Positions 35,185-45,371 of a stretch of DNA of 64,000 nucleotides are shown here, piece by piece. Under the pieces are notes generated by a model. The model had not been told where the DNA came from, ran no database searches, and worked only from the letters and a program-made list of their open reading frames with translations. The position numbers were made by a program, and so were the translations under genes. The DNA comes from Diphasiastrum complanatum (lineage: Eukaryota; Streptophyta; Lycopodiopsida; Lycopodiales; Lycopodiaceae): positions 66,734,536 to 66,798,535 of the forward strand of contig CM055094.1 of the NCBI GenBank assembly GCA_029204225.1, in the 5' to 3' direction. Positions within the stretch are counted from its first letter, which is position 1, and the number at the start of each line of letters is the position of its first letter.

Positions 35185-35375
35185 CCGGAAACTCAAAAAA
35201 TGTGACCAAAAGTTACGGATTTGCATTCTCTCTCTACGAAACCTCTCTCTAAAGTGAAATTTCTTAAAGGGCCCATTTGGAGGCCATATTTCCCCTAATG
35301 TTGTTGGAAAGCTAGTGAAGTCTAGTTTGTGATGCAATTTTTTTTCATGCCAAAAGGACTTGTCTTGTCTGCTTC
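35185..35375. repeat. Repeat family R, copy 2, last piece
   Basis: It is the reverse complement of 11870-12055 in copy 1 and ends where a copia integrase fragment begins. Confidence 0.88.
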
Positions 35376-35497
35376 TAAGCCCAATTCGTATACTCACCGA
35401 TTTTCTCGAAAGCTTCAGATTTGGTACGAATAACAGCGAACTTGTTGAAGTCATCAATAAACGTAATGAAGTACTTTGTATCACCCAACGACAATAC
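35376..35497 (-). pseudogene. Copia integrase fragment
   Basis: Minus-strand translation gives KYFITFIDDF and a worn IRTKSEAFEKIGEYT, the integrase core. It is the inverted counterpart of 53690-53820 and shares with it the exact junction to a family R fragment (plus-strand GACAATACTCTCAGATTT here). Confidence 0.8.
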
Positions 35498-36030
35498 TCT
35501 CAGATTTTTATGTGAAGGAAATATCGGATTACTTGGATATTGTCAAAGGTTGCGTGATATTGGAATGCATAGTGTAGAAGATGAGTTACGGACTTTAAAT
35601 TTGATTACAAATTGGTGGTTGGATCATTAGGATAAATTGATCCATCCACCCACAAATCTATATTCTTATGATTATTCATTCTCAATTCTCTAACTATTGT
35701 AACAACATTCTCTACAACTTTCAAATTTTTCTTAATAGTTGGAGTGCATTCCATAGGAAGTGCAAATGCAAATGGAACATTGCCATTGTTTGAAGCTACA
35801 ATCCATAAATGCTTCAAACTATATTAAGTCAAACTGAATAAATCTAGAGTACCTTACTTTTGTAATGTCTATGTCGTGCTGATTAATCATCCCACCTCAT
35901 ATTTCACTGTAAGCATTCAAAGATTTGAAAACTGCTCATTGCTTCAGTTTTTGCAGTGAGCACACCAAGAATTACACTCTTAAAGCTCTAGCCCCAAATT
36001 CTGAAATGAGCATGCAGAGAAGTTATGATG
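35498..36030. repeat. Repeat family R, copy 3, rearranged
   Basis: 35578-36030 is inverted relative to copy 1 and encodes on minus ALPMECTPTIKKNLK and LWVDGSIYPNDPTTNL. 35498-35577 has the opposite orientation and encodes on plus LRFLCEGNIGLLGYCQRLRD. The gene has been folded on itself by an inversion at about 35577, next to GATGAGTTACGGAC. It is not translatable as a whole. Confidence 0.8.
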
Positions 36031-36063
36031 TCAAAAGAGACATTTCTGAAATATTTGAGATCG

Positions 36064-36429
36064 CTGAATCCAAAACAGACCCTTTGTAAAGATTCTTTTT
36101 ATATTTTTTCTCAATTTTTTCTTACACATGGACCAATTAAAACACTCAAATTTGAAATCTACTAGTAACATTACTTTTTGAGTCCAGATTTTGATTCCAC
36201 ACTAAAAATGACATAACTTTTTAATGGTTAGTCCAAATTTAGAGGAGTCTAGTGCATTGAAAAGCGCTTAACAAGGGCTTTCCAATGATATGTTAGATGA
36301 CATACTTCTGAGCTACGATCAATAATTATGTCAAGTCAAAAGTATTAGTGTTATAATATTGTAATAATATAAACTACATCTTGCACGAATTCTTAAAGGG
36401 TCTTTTTGGAACTCAAAACTCCTCTAATG
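36064..36429 (-). mobile_element. MITE-like element, copy B (one end worn)
   Basis: It is the reverse complement of copy A at 39129-39506, with many substitutions. The right end keeps the terminus (plus strand AACTCCTCTAATG at 36417-36429). The left end has only the inner part of the terminal repeat (AATCCAAAACAGACCCTTTG). It contains no gene. Confidence 0.85.
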
Positions 36430-36436
36430 TCTAGGC

Positions 36437-37271
36437 TTGCAGATCGTGAGAGACTTTGAAGGTGGTAAGTTGTATCTTCACCAACAAAAGTACACTCAAA
36501 AGATCATTGAAGACTTCAACATGCTCGAATGCAAAGGTGTGCATACTCCCATGATACCTGGAACAATACTGAACAAGGCAGATTGTTCGCAGACTCTCAA
36601 GGAAGAAGAACGAATGGCCAAAACACCCTATCGTAGGCTGATTGGATCATTGCTATATCTAGCAGACAACACCAGACCTGATATAGCAATTCCAGTATAC
36701 AGACTGAGCCAATATAATCAGAACCCATGATTGTTACATTGGAAGTTGGCAAAGAGAGTACTACAATATCTCCAAAAAGCGAAAGACTATGGACTATGTT
36801 ATTCAAAGAAAGATGGATTTCACATTGAATCATACAGTCACGCAAGCTGGGCATCCATGAAGGATGATAGCAAAAGTATTTTAGGAGGTTGTACACTAGC
36901 ATCTCACAGAACCATACTTTGGATTAGCAAGAAGCAAACAGCTTTAGCTCAATCTTCCTGTGAAGCAAAATATGTAGCAGCAGCCAAGATGGCAAACGAG
37001 CTGATCTAGATTAAACGAAAGATTTGATGAATCTCATTTTGAACGTTATGTCTTGTTAATGGATAACACTTCCTCAATCTATCTTACGAAAGATCTTGTA
37101 TTTCACTCGAAAATAAAGCACATAGTTGTCAAGTATCATGTGATTCGGGACTTAGTTGAGAAGAAGATACTGAAGACAATCTTCATACCCACAGAGGAAA
37201 TGACAGCTAATATCTTTACAAAGCCACTAAATAAAGCCTTTTTCGAGAAGCAACTTCGAGATAGATCTTGA
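36437..37271 (+). pseudogene. Copia reverse transcriptase/RNase H remnant
   Basis: From just inside the MITE end, the frame reads KLYLHQQKYTQKIIEDFNML, TPYRRLIGSLLYLADNTRPD, WKLAKRVLQYLQ, an RNase H block with a worn DASWA motif (SHASWASMKDDSKS), SSCEAKYVAAAKM (A-for-E change in SSxEAEY) and a C-terminal KIKHIVVKYHVIRD and IFTKPLNKAFFEK. It has three stops or shifts (near 36728, 37008, 37050). A relative with the same blocks lies at 54543-54830. Confidence 0.88.
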
Positions 37272-37974
37272 TTCTACCAACAAAGCGCGTAGTTTACTTG
37301 ACAAAGAATGAGAAAACAATGGACATGAACTCAAAACTCTTGTATTCGTGACCAACACGAAAGATTCACGAAACAGTGTCTTGTTCAAGCCTCAGATGTC
37401 ACGAAACTATTTCGAATAGTTTGCAAAATATTTTAGCTTCCTTCAAACTCCAGAATTGTTATCTGCTGCGAACAATTTGTGAAAGACAAAAATGTCACAA
37501 AGAGACAAGTGTCGTGACCAATTCGCAAAACATGAAGCTGAGACAAAGAGACAGACTGTCGCGAATTATTCACAAACAATATTTATTTGAGCCTAGAAAC
37601 AGAGCGTATATTTGAAAATCAACCGTCATAAATGGTTAGATTTCTACTGTTACAGTATTAAAAGGCCAAAAGACCTGTCCTGTAGCAATATAAATACATA
37701 TGCACTACTCATTGAAAACAACTCAATCAGAGACACAACAATGAGATAAGCAGCAACAAATGTATATTGATGAATCAGATTCAAAGCTATAAAAATTCGT
37801 TATTTATCAATAGTTTCTTATTGTCTAAATTGTCTTAAGTTGTCTCATACTTCCGCATATAGTATTTTACTTCAAACTAGCATCATGTTCTTTGTGGGAG
37901 AATAATTACTATCATTCCTACATGAATATCTTCGACTCGATGCGAACAACTTGTAGGCATGCTGTAAAGTAGTG
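37272..37974. other. Probable LTR remains of the preceding copia element
   Basis: Non-coding. It follows the polyprotein end directly, as a 3' LTR would, and contains a TATA-like box (AATATAAATACAT, about 37687) and repeated CGAA/GTGTCG-type motifs between 37370 and 37560. No second copy is in the window, so the LTR call is by position only. Confidence 0.4.
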
Positions 37975-38467
37975 TAGCTGATGAAAATGCATTTGATACT
38001 CTGAAAGTCGAGCTTCTTCCCAAGATCATGAGGAATCTATGCATAAGCAGTACATCCAAAACTCGTAAGTTTGATAGAGAAGGTTTGGTATCTGTCCCAA
38101 ACTTCGAATAGAGTTTTGTCTAAAGGACTTCACTAGAACATCTGTTCTGAATATAGGTTGTTGTTGAAATAGCTTCAGCCCAGAAGGACTTCAGAAGTGT
38201 TGTATGTGATAACATGCACTTTGCCGATTCGACTAAGGTTCTATTATTTCTCTTAGCAAGACCATTTGACTGAGGCAAATAGGATTGTTGCTCAATGCCG
38301 TTGTTAAGGCAAAACTTCTTGAATTTGGTGGAGATGTATCCTCCCCCATTATATGACTTCAGTGCTTTGATTTGTTTGCCAGTTTGATTTTATGCATGCT
38401 TTTTGGATTGTCTGAACTTGATGAAAGCTTCTGATTTCTATTTAATGAAGTAAACAACTGTTCTTGT
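37975..38467 (-). pseudogene. Copia integrase remnant
   Basis: On the minus strand: KSYNGGGYISTKFKKFCLNN (the DNGGEY region, with the catalytic Asp replaced), IEQQSYLPQSNGLA, NRTLVESAKCMLSHTTLLKSFWAEAI and TYIQNR. It belongs to the family of the gag-integrase chimera at 15775-16260. The catalytic positions are damaged and frames shift. Confidence 0.8.
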
Positions 38468-38570
38468 CATTAGAGGAGTTTCAAGCACCAAAAGGGCCTT
38501 TTGTCAATATGTTGTTTTTGACTTTTCAACTATTCGAAGTACACTTGGCCCAATTACATATTTACACCTG
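38468..38570. repeat. Isolated MITE-type terminus
   Basis: CATTAGAGGAGTTTCAAGCA at 38468 matches the end of MITE A (CATTAGAGGAGTTTTGAGTT) at 15 of 20 bases, and AAAAGGGCCTTTTG follows where A has AAAAAGACCCTTT. No second end is seen, so this may be a remnant of a related MITE. Confidence 0.5.
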
Positions 38571-38886
38571 TGAAAGACCGTAACGTTGTTTGCCAGTCGA
38601 TTTCCTTTTTGGAACACCCCGGTCATATTTTTATACAATTCAAAACTCCCACCGGGCAAAATCGTGACTTGTGATTGGACCATAATTGTTGCCCGTGAGT
38701 TTCCTGAGTGCCCGGGCCTAACACTTGTGGTTAAAGTAAGTCTATTTTGATCTAACCGTAGTTAGAGTAACATATATGATGTATGAAAGACCGCCATCAT
38801 TTATTACAAATTTGGTTATTTATTTTCATACTGATTCAACTACATTTTGTTTCAGACTTTGTTGTTCATCTTCTTTTAGCTTTGCA

Positions 38887-40628
38887 ATGGCTTCCGGAAG
38901 CCGTAGACCACGAAGCAAAATTGTTTTAGTTTCTGTTTGTAATGAAAAAGACTCTGATGGCTCTTGGATACCACGTATCTATAGAAAATTTCACTTGGTT
39001 CTCGTGCATCCCTCATCAAGAGGTGTTTTTGGTAAAAAGAGAAAATCAATATGGATTATAATAATTTTTGGAAAGGCATAATTTTAGACTTCAAAGTTTC
39101 ACCCGATGGTCGATCCATTTCAGAGGACCATTAGAGGAGTTTTGAGTTCCAAAAAGACCCTTTAAGAATTTGTGCAAGATGCCTTTTTTATTATTAAAAT
39201 ATTATAATACTAATACTTTTGACTTGCCATAACCTTTTAATCGTAGGTCAAAAGTATGTCATGTAACATATCATTGGAAAGCTCTTGGCAAGCGCTTTCC
39301 AATGCACCAAACTCCGCTAAATTCAAACTTACCACTAAAAAGTTATGCCATTTTTAGTATGGAATCAAAATGTGGACTCAAAAAGTTACATTACGTAGAT
39401 TTCAAATTTGAGTGTTTTGATTGGTCCATTTGTAAGAAAAATTTGAGAAAAAATATAAAAAGAATCTTTACAAAGGGTCTTTTTTGGATTTAGAACTCCT
39501 CTAATGTTGATTCAACATGTCTACATGCATAAGGATTAGAGTGGAAGGCGTAAGTTCAAATGATAGACTCAAATGCAATTGTAAGTTTTGGAGAATTTTT
39601 TGCTTTGAGCTTTGCATTAATCATTTAGACGTATATCTGAGTATTTAAATGACATATAGTTTTATGGATTTGTGCAAATTTGTATCCATCAAGCATAATC
39701 GAATGGCAACCTATACAATCCCTTGTCGACATCATGGACGTTATTCATTCTGATATTGGTCTTTTGCAATACAAGAACCGCTCCACGAGATCACTTTTGG
39801 ATTCTTGTATTTTCTTCTATGATTCATTTTACACACCATCCAGTTTAGGTGAAAAATTAGAGGCGATATCATTACCCTCTTTCTCAAGCGAAGAATGGAT
39901 TCCTCCAGATTCCACCATAGCAAAAAGCTTCCGATCAAGGTTTTTTATGGACATTCAAAACTGTATGAAATGTAGCACAAGTTCAAAAAACAATAGATTA
40001 CACTGGTTTTTGCCTTTTGCAATATTTGTTGATTTTTTTGTTGAATGTAATATTCGTAGAATAGTGACAATGTTTATTTGTAGTGATTTAACATACAATA
40101 TGCTATCAAGCCTCCTTGATGATCATTGGGATAAAAAGAGTAATGGCAATATCGAGTGCATAGTTAATAGATCGTCAATGAAATTTAGATATCTTATAGA
40201 AAAACAAGTGCTTTCTTTAACATTCTATTATAGAAGATGGTCCAAAGTTGGCAATGGATGGAAAGTATCGGATCAGGATTTTACAGTGAATCATCAAGAT
40301 CAAATAGAAATTCAAGTGAGGAAAAATAATTCTACTCTTACAACAATTGAGGTGGAAGAAGATTGGACACTCGATCACATTCGATTAGAGCTTACATTGC
40401 TGCAATATGATATTCCTAAACACTTCTATTTTCGAGTCAACAAGAGATTGGTAGGTGTATGTGTATTTATTTCAGTACACATTTCAAATGATTTTCAATG
40501 GTTTTATTTAAACATGTTTTAGTGTTTTCGGTATTGCAATATTTCATTTGACATAATCTCAATGTTGATATTGTTTAACAAGTTTCTTTGATGTACAGGT
40601 AAGACCAAGACAAGAAAGTCGCATATAG
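38887..40628 (+). pseudogene. Unknown gene family U, plus-strand copy with MITE insertion
   Basis: The first exon starts at the ATG at 38887 (MASGSRRPRSKIVLVSVCNE), loses frame near 39070 and continues DFKVSPDGRSISED up to the MITE at 39129. After the MITE comes LIQHVYMHKD with stops, then an intron whose acceptor now reads CAA instead of CAG (near 39676). A long exon follows (VDIMDVIHSDIGLLQYKN ... IEVEEDWTLDHIRLELTLLQ), open to 40522. A GT-AG intron (40451-40598) splices in phase to VRPRQESRI and a TAG at 40628. The matching minus-strand copy is at 6690-7605. The family is unknown to me. A ubiquitin-like C-terminal domain (EVEEDWTL ... FYFRVNKR) is a weak guess. It converges on the H3/Ulp1 pseudogene. 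Confidence 0.6.
39129..39506 (+). mobile_element. MITE-like element, copy A (378 bp, ~38-bp inverted ends)
   Basis: The left end CATTAGAGGAGTTTTGAGTT continues with CCAAAAAGACCCTTT. The right end, read on minus, is CATTAGAGGAGTTCTAAATC followed by CAAAAAAGACCCTTT. The inverted ends match over about 38 bp with a few changes. The interior is AT-rich and non-coding. No clear target duplication is visible (AGAGGAC on the left, TTGATTC on the right), so the superfamily is open. It interrupts family U. Confidence 0.88.
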
Positions 40629-40929
40629 TGCAAGGATTTAAATAGAAGCGTAGAAATTGTTGAAACCGCATAAACATTGGGATGATAAACGAGCAACAAC
40701 AATGTACTTTTTCAAAAAAAAAAGGAACAAAAAGAAGTCTCAAATGACTTCAAGATTTCATCAAACAATTTGTATCTAGTATTTGAAAAATGTACATTGT
40801 TTCTAAAATCAATATAATATATTCGTGGCATTCAGTTATAGCCCACTTTCTGTTTGCCTATCTATTGTTCTATGCATCATCATGTGATGATATATTTCTA
40901 TGTGTCTGTCAGAACTTATGTGACAATAT

Positions 40930-42655
40930 TTACATTTCAATCAAAGGTGCCTGAGGCATATCCTCGAGCACTGTAACCTCATCCAAAGATCCCCAGGCAA
41001 GTTCATCGCGCACCTTCATGATTGTAGGGCCTTGCACATGATAATAAAATTTCCAACATTTCATGCTGATACTGATGAATCGTATTTGTTGATACCTCAA
41101 GACATTGCAAGATAAAATATCGAGTGTATGTATGTATTAGCCAATGTTTTAAAAAATATAAATTCACAAGTTAATAGTATATCATCAAGATACTGGAACT
41201 TTGAAAAAAATACCTCACCGATACTAGCATCTGGAGATTGCATCATATACCAATCCAAGAACGATTTAACATTCAAGATTGAATACCATCTGCAGCTGAA
41301 AGCATCATCTTGTTGCGAAGACAGAGAAATCAAAATGAAAAATTGTTAACTTATAATTCAATATAATTCTGTACTCCCATGCCATCATGCAAATAAAATA
41401 CATGAAAAGATTCTTTTTACCTTTGCATCAACAATTTCTATGTTAGTATTTACAATCAGCCCATCCGGCCTGGGCAATAGCTCCACCATCCTCTTGTACA
41501 TGGACTTAACCATGGAGTGGGTGGCATGCAAAGAATTCATTGTCATGCACACAAGTGTGCAGCTTCCAATAGAATCCACTTTCATGGATATGATGTGCAC
41601 ACTCCAATGTTTGCTGCCAAAAAATGACAAGCAATGAATTACTCGAATCAAACAAATATTACAAGAAGAAACTATCTTACTTTGAACAGTATGGGATGAT
41701 GAACATGGATGCCTCCTTGCTAGTGTGCCTGAAGAGCCTTCTGGCTTTCCTCTCTTTATTCAACAGATGCCCAAAAAATGGAGATACAACAAAAATCTTC
41801 TTCGTGACTATGTATGCATATCTATGTATATAGTATGCACAAGCGGATTCAACTACTATGTCTGAGATATATGACGTCTTTTCTTTTAGCTCCCTACAAT
41901 GCGGGTCTTTGATATGCACTGCAAAATTAATATCGTCTATACAAAACATAAACTCTCCTTCGAGATCATCTATTTTCTTGGCTATATACAAGTCAAAATC
42001 AATGTACCTCTCAGAATCAAAAAAATGTATCTTTAGGTTCATTCGAAAGTCTGATGTGCAACTCTTTATCAGTTGCATCAACATCAGAAACAATTATGTC
42101 CACCACTGTATTTAGGTCATCCTCATGTATAGAAGGAGAATCGTGCAGTTGAAGATCAAGGGTTAGGGGAGGACTCTCAACCAGTAGAATTGTGGACGTA
42201 CTAGCCAGATCTTTTCTAATGGGAGGAGGTGAGGGTGAAGAGCTAGGAGACCTGGACTTGAGTTGCGAATGCTTGGGCTGTGCTTGCTTTCTCTTTTTGC
42301 GGGGTGGGATAGGCCCCCTTTCAAGAGGAACTTGCCTTTATGTGAAGCTAGACTTAATAATGTTGTCATAGGTGTTTCGAAGCCTCATGACAAGAAGCAT
42401 GTCCTTGGGCATCAGTGCCACCCTCTTGCCATGAATGGAGCACAACATCGAATCTTCAAACAATTTTGTCTGGAAGTCCTCGTATGCAGTATGGAGGGGC
42501 CTCCAATGCAGCGATATTCCCCCTCACTGCATAGGGCAGATGGGTGGTCATAAGATCAGAAGTTTGGTGCTCCTCTGCAAGGCGCTGATGTCCCTCAACC
42601 ATGGATGGCAAGGTCTTCCACGTCTTTGCGAACGTACAGGTTCAGATGTCTGGGG
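40930..42655 (-). pseudogene. Histone H3-like domain joined to Ulp1/SENP (C48) protease, degenerate
   Basis: Minus strand. 42655-42550 encodes RRGRPCHPWLRDISALQRST, matching the RRxRPGTVALREIRxxQKST start of the H3 fold. 42545-42380 gives the long helix and end: AYEDFQTKLFEDSMLCSIHG then KRVALMPKDMLLVMRLR; DSMLC is the CENH3-type spelling of H3 DTNLC. A shifted stretch of about 55 nt and a TAA (42340-42338) interrupt. The frame goes on through a basic linker (PPRKKRKQAQPKH, SRSPSSSPSPPPIRK) and an acidic one (HEDDLNTVVD). After a slip in a 7-base T run (about 42022) it enters the Ulp1 domain: ACAYYIHRYAYIVTKKIFVV and MFIIPYC, intron 41680-41614 (GT-AG), KHWSVHIISMK with the catalytic His, MNSLHATH (Asp position now Asn), intron 41420-41313 with acceptor CAG decayed to CAA, then QDDAFSCRWYSI with Gln and Cys (Gly after Cys now Arg). 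Ulp1 proteases cut SUMO from proteins. Confidence 0.75.
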
Positions 42656-43030
42656 GGGCACGTGTGGTCTCGCACATGTAGACGGTTGTATTACGCACCA
42701 TAAATCTGATCCGCTGTTGGATCGACAAGTGTACGACTCGGATTTTATTGGTTTTAGCTATATAAATGTTGTTTGATCAGTTAAACCATTTTGCTAAGTT
42801 TTGGATTTTTACTCCTTGTAGCTCTTGATGTGTGAACACTACTATCTCTTTGCAGTATCGCTACCACATGAGAATCTTTCACATATTCTAGACAATCTTG
42901 GATCCCTCGCGTCGTTCTGATATCAGGTCATCACCAATATCGCCATCACGCGAGGACTGCCTAATTGTCTTCTTACTCCCTGCCACCCCGCGTCATAGCG
43001 ATACTCGGCCCTACTGGTCATACTTTCAAG
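42656..43030 (+). promoter_or_regulatory. Promoter and leader of gene V, related to the H3-like copy 2 leader
   Basis: TATATAAAT at 42759-42767 lies 264 bp before the ATG at 43031. The leader contains GTATCGCTACCACATGAG (42856), CCTCGCGTCGTTCTGATATC (42905), ATATCGCCATCACGCGAGG (42938) and CCGCGTCATAGCGATACTCG (42989). These are the motifs found, in the other orientation, in 47389-47631 before the H3-like copy 2, with a similar pyrimidine-rich spacer (ACTCCCTGCCAC). At 42660-42690 a G-box piece (GCACGTGTGG) replaces the N-terminal codons of H3-like copy 1. Confidence 0.6.
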
Positions 43031-44168
43031 ATGGCCGCCTCATCCTCTAATACTTTTGATTTTGCATTGCATGCCTTCCTCGTTGAATCCGGTGTTGGTA
43101 ACTACATATGTCATTGTAAGACATATTTCAATATGTCTTTTGATATTGAGAGGTTTGGATCAGAACATAAATCCTATTTTCTAGCGTTGTATAAAGAGTA
43201 TTATGATAGTCTGAATCAGTCTATATTGATAATAATGAATCTAGATTCATCCATTTCCATGACCTAGTACTTGCCCAACCATATTCAAAGTAAAGCCACA
43301 ACCGACAATTCACAAAAATCGTGAGTGATTTTAAACGTGTGGTCCATTGTGACCAGCACAATCGATCATGTCATTTTTTGCAGGAAGGCATGGGCTTTGT
43401 GTTTTATCTTTTTGCTCTTGTTCCTGAGGAGGCAAGTACTTCGAGGCTTAGAATTGAGGGTGCCTCATCATCAACTAATTTTGTGATATCAGAGTCAGCT
43501 ATTGTTGATGACGCCTTGGGTGTGCTAACAAGGAGGCAAGATTAGGTATCGTGCATTGTCCATTTCTTTCTTATCTGACGTGAATCCATATGACAAAACC
43601 AAGACTCTACTCGATTTGCCAGTGTATTACATAAATAGTGTCGCATACCTCTCACTGAATGATGTTGGAGATGTTCTTGATCTGAGGGAGGATAAAATAT
43701 TATCAATTTTGTCTAATTTCATCAAAGAATTTGGGAACTTCATAGATCTCGATGGTGATGATGATCTACATCTTCTATTGATTACAAAGATGGAGATGAA
43801 TGGATGGATGGGACTGAAGCACTGTAGTCAATCATGTCTGAAAGCAGGGCAACCCAGACAAATTTGCCCTGTGAGGAAGAATTTCTGAAAATCCAGAGCA
43901 GATATGTGTCACAATCTTTGGAAACTAGTCCATCCACTGCTTCGACGACCATTGTTGCTGGTCATGATCTACATATTGCTGCACTTATTGAAGCTCATGA
44001 TCTTGATCTGGTAGGTAAATCTAGTTTTATCTTTATGAGATTTTTATTCAAATATAGTTATTTTGTTTTTCAAGACATGTGACCTTTGCTCGTATTTTAC
44101 AGGCTACTGTGGAGGTGGATGCCTTTGCAACAAGGCATGCATATTTGAGGGAAGGCCAGGGATCATGA
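43031..44168 (+). pseudogene. Gene V: unknown multi-exon gene
   Basis: Exon 1 from the ATG at 43031 (MAASSSNTFDFALHAFLVES) has an in-frame TAG at 43265 but remains coding-like to a GTGAGT donor at 43321. The acceptor CAG is at 43381-43383, followed by GMGFVFYLFALVPEEAS and RLRIEGASSSTNFVISESAI. After a shift near 43542 come YRALSISFLSDVNPYDKTK and VGDVLDLREDKILSILS; another shift near 43815 leads to SRATQTNLPCEEEFLKIQSR. A second GT-AG intron (about 44012-44102) leads to ATVEVDAFATRHAYLREGQ. The splice phase of intron 1 does not fit, so at least one indel is present. I do not recognise the protein. The shared leader ties it to the H3-like gene. Confidence 0.45.
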
Positions 44169-44548
44169 CAAAGGGATTCATCCATGTCCAATTATTTGAA
44201 GTCCTTTGTAAATAAAGAGATTTGCATTCATCATAGCAAAGTTTCTTCAGATGCTGCGACAATAATAATGGCAATTAAAGTGTTATCCTATTTCTCGAAC
44301 GGGCATAGATACCCTCCGATATCTTTATCTTCATGGTCATTTTGAGGCATGGAGGCCTTGGTTATCCATCATTATGGTGAAGCTATTTTCAAGGAAGATG
44401 AGATCTCAAGTCAAAGATCTTCTTTAAGCATGGAGGTAATCAAAGGAAAATGTGCCAATATGGTGGAATGTTCATCAAGGAAGGTGGTATTGGATTTCCA
44501 TCAAAGAGATCCTCTCATAGCAATGGTAAGTTGGCTGCAACCAAATGT

Positions 44549-44705
44549 CCTTTGGCTGGTTTTCACATCATACTCATACCAAAGTATCCACTCAACAAGT
44601 ATCTCAAGATTTTTGTTTGATCTAGTCCTTTGGCTAGTTTTCACAGCATACTTATACCAAGGTATCCACTCAACAAGTATCTCAAGGTTTTTGTTTGATC
44701 TAGTA
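44549..44705. repeat. 78-bp tandem repeat, two units
   Basis: CCTTTGGCTGGTTTTCACA at 44549 recurs at 44627 (CTAGTTTTCACA); each unit ends in TTTTTGTTTGATCTAGT. The direct-repeat copy at about 48532-48680 has the same two units, the second shortened. Non-coding. Confidence 0.88.
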
Positions 44706-44715
44706 TCTCATCAAG

Positions 44716-45371
44716 CTAGTTTAATGAGGAGTCTGAAAATGGGCAAAATCTAGCCTGATCATTTTGCAATTTTGTGTATAGAGTGATTGTGGAGAATCCC
44801 AATGACTTGAAGTTGAGGTTCCCCATCCTTTTATGTCGAACCTCTTGAATAGGTATTTGCTGATTTGCTATACATCCAACTTGGTTAGCAATAACATGAG
44901 CATCTAGTTTGAACAACTTCCCTTGCCTTTTACCTTTTGTAATCAAGATATCCTTCCTTTTCATCATGCAAGCATCTCCACCAAACTCAAGGTTGAATCC
45001 TTTACTTAGTAATTGAATCACACTAAGTAGATTCTTGGTAATAGAAGGTATGAACAAAACATCTTCAAATGAACGTTCCTATTTGTAGATAGAGAAATAG
45101 GAATTGTGCCAATCCCTTTGGTGCTTGCACCACTACCAATCCACCATGGATCTAGATCTCCATCATTAGCAAGCATACATGAAGACATCACAAAAGCATC
45201 ATCATTTGAGTATTGAAAATCCAAACCATCTTCATCATGAGTAAGATTACCTTGCTTGTCTGTCAACACTCTAGAAGTAGACTTGGATTCATAAAGCTTC
45301 CAAGCATCCTTTGATGAAGTACTATTACCAATTTCCTTGAAAAGTTCATTGGTAACATTCATCTTTATCAC
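44716..45371 (-). pseudogene. Copia gag-protease-integrase remnant with internal deletions, copy 1
   Basis: The minus-strand frame from 45371 reads MIKMNVTNELFKEIGNST, KLYESKSTSRVLT and then jumps to DKQGNLTHDEDG, skipping the gag end and zinc knuckle. WWIGSGAS jumps to TKGIGTIPISLS, skipping about 40 residues of protease. A shift follows, then FIPSITKNLLSVIQ to RHKRMGNLNFKSLG (integrase finger start). Copy 2 at 48731-49542 has exactly the same deletions. DSG has become GSG here, which destroys the protease active site. Confidence 0.85.

Noticed and set aside
40930-42655. Functional histone or functional SUMO protease
   Set aside because: The H3 part has stops, a shifted segment and a shortened fold. 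The Ulp1 part has Asn for the catalytic Asp, Arg after the catalytic Cys, a lost splice acceptor and a frameshift. It is described as a pseudogene.
42163-42776. Several open frames on both strands over the H3-like region (for example on plus at 42263 and 42435)
   Set aside because: They are shadows. The informative frame is the minus-strand one with H3 motifs, and the matching plus-strand frames at 46934 and 47106 exist only because the DNA is duplicated.
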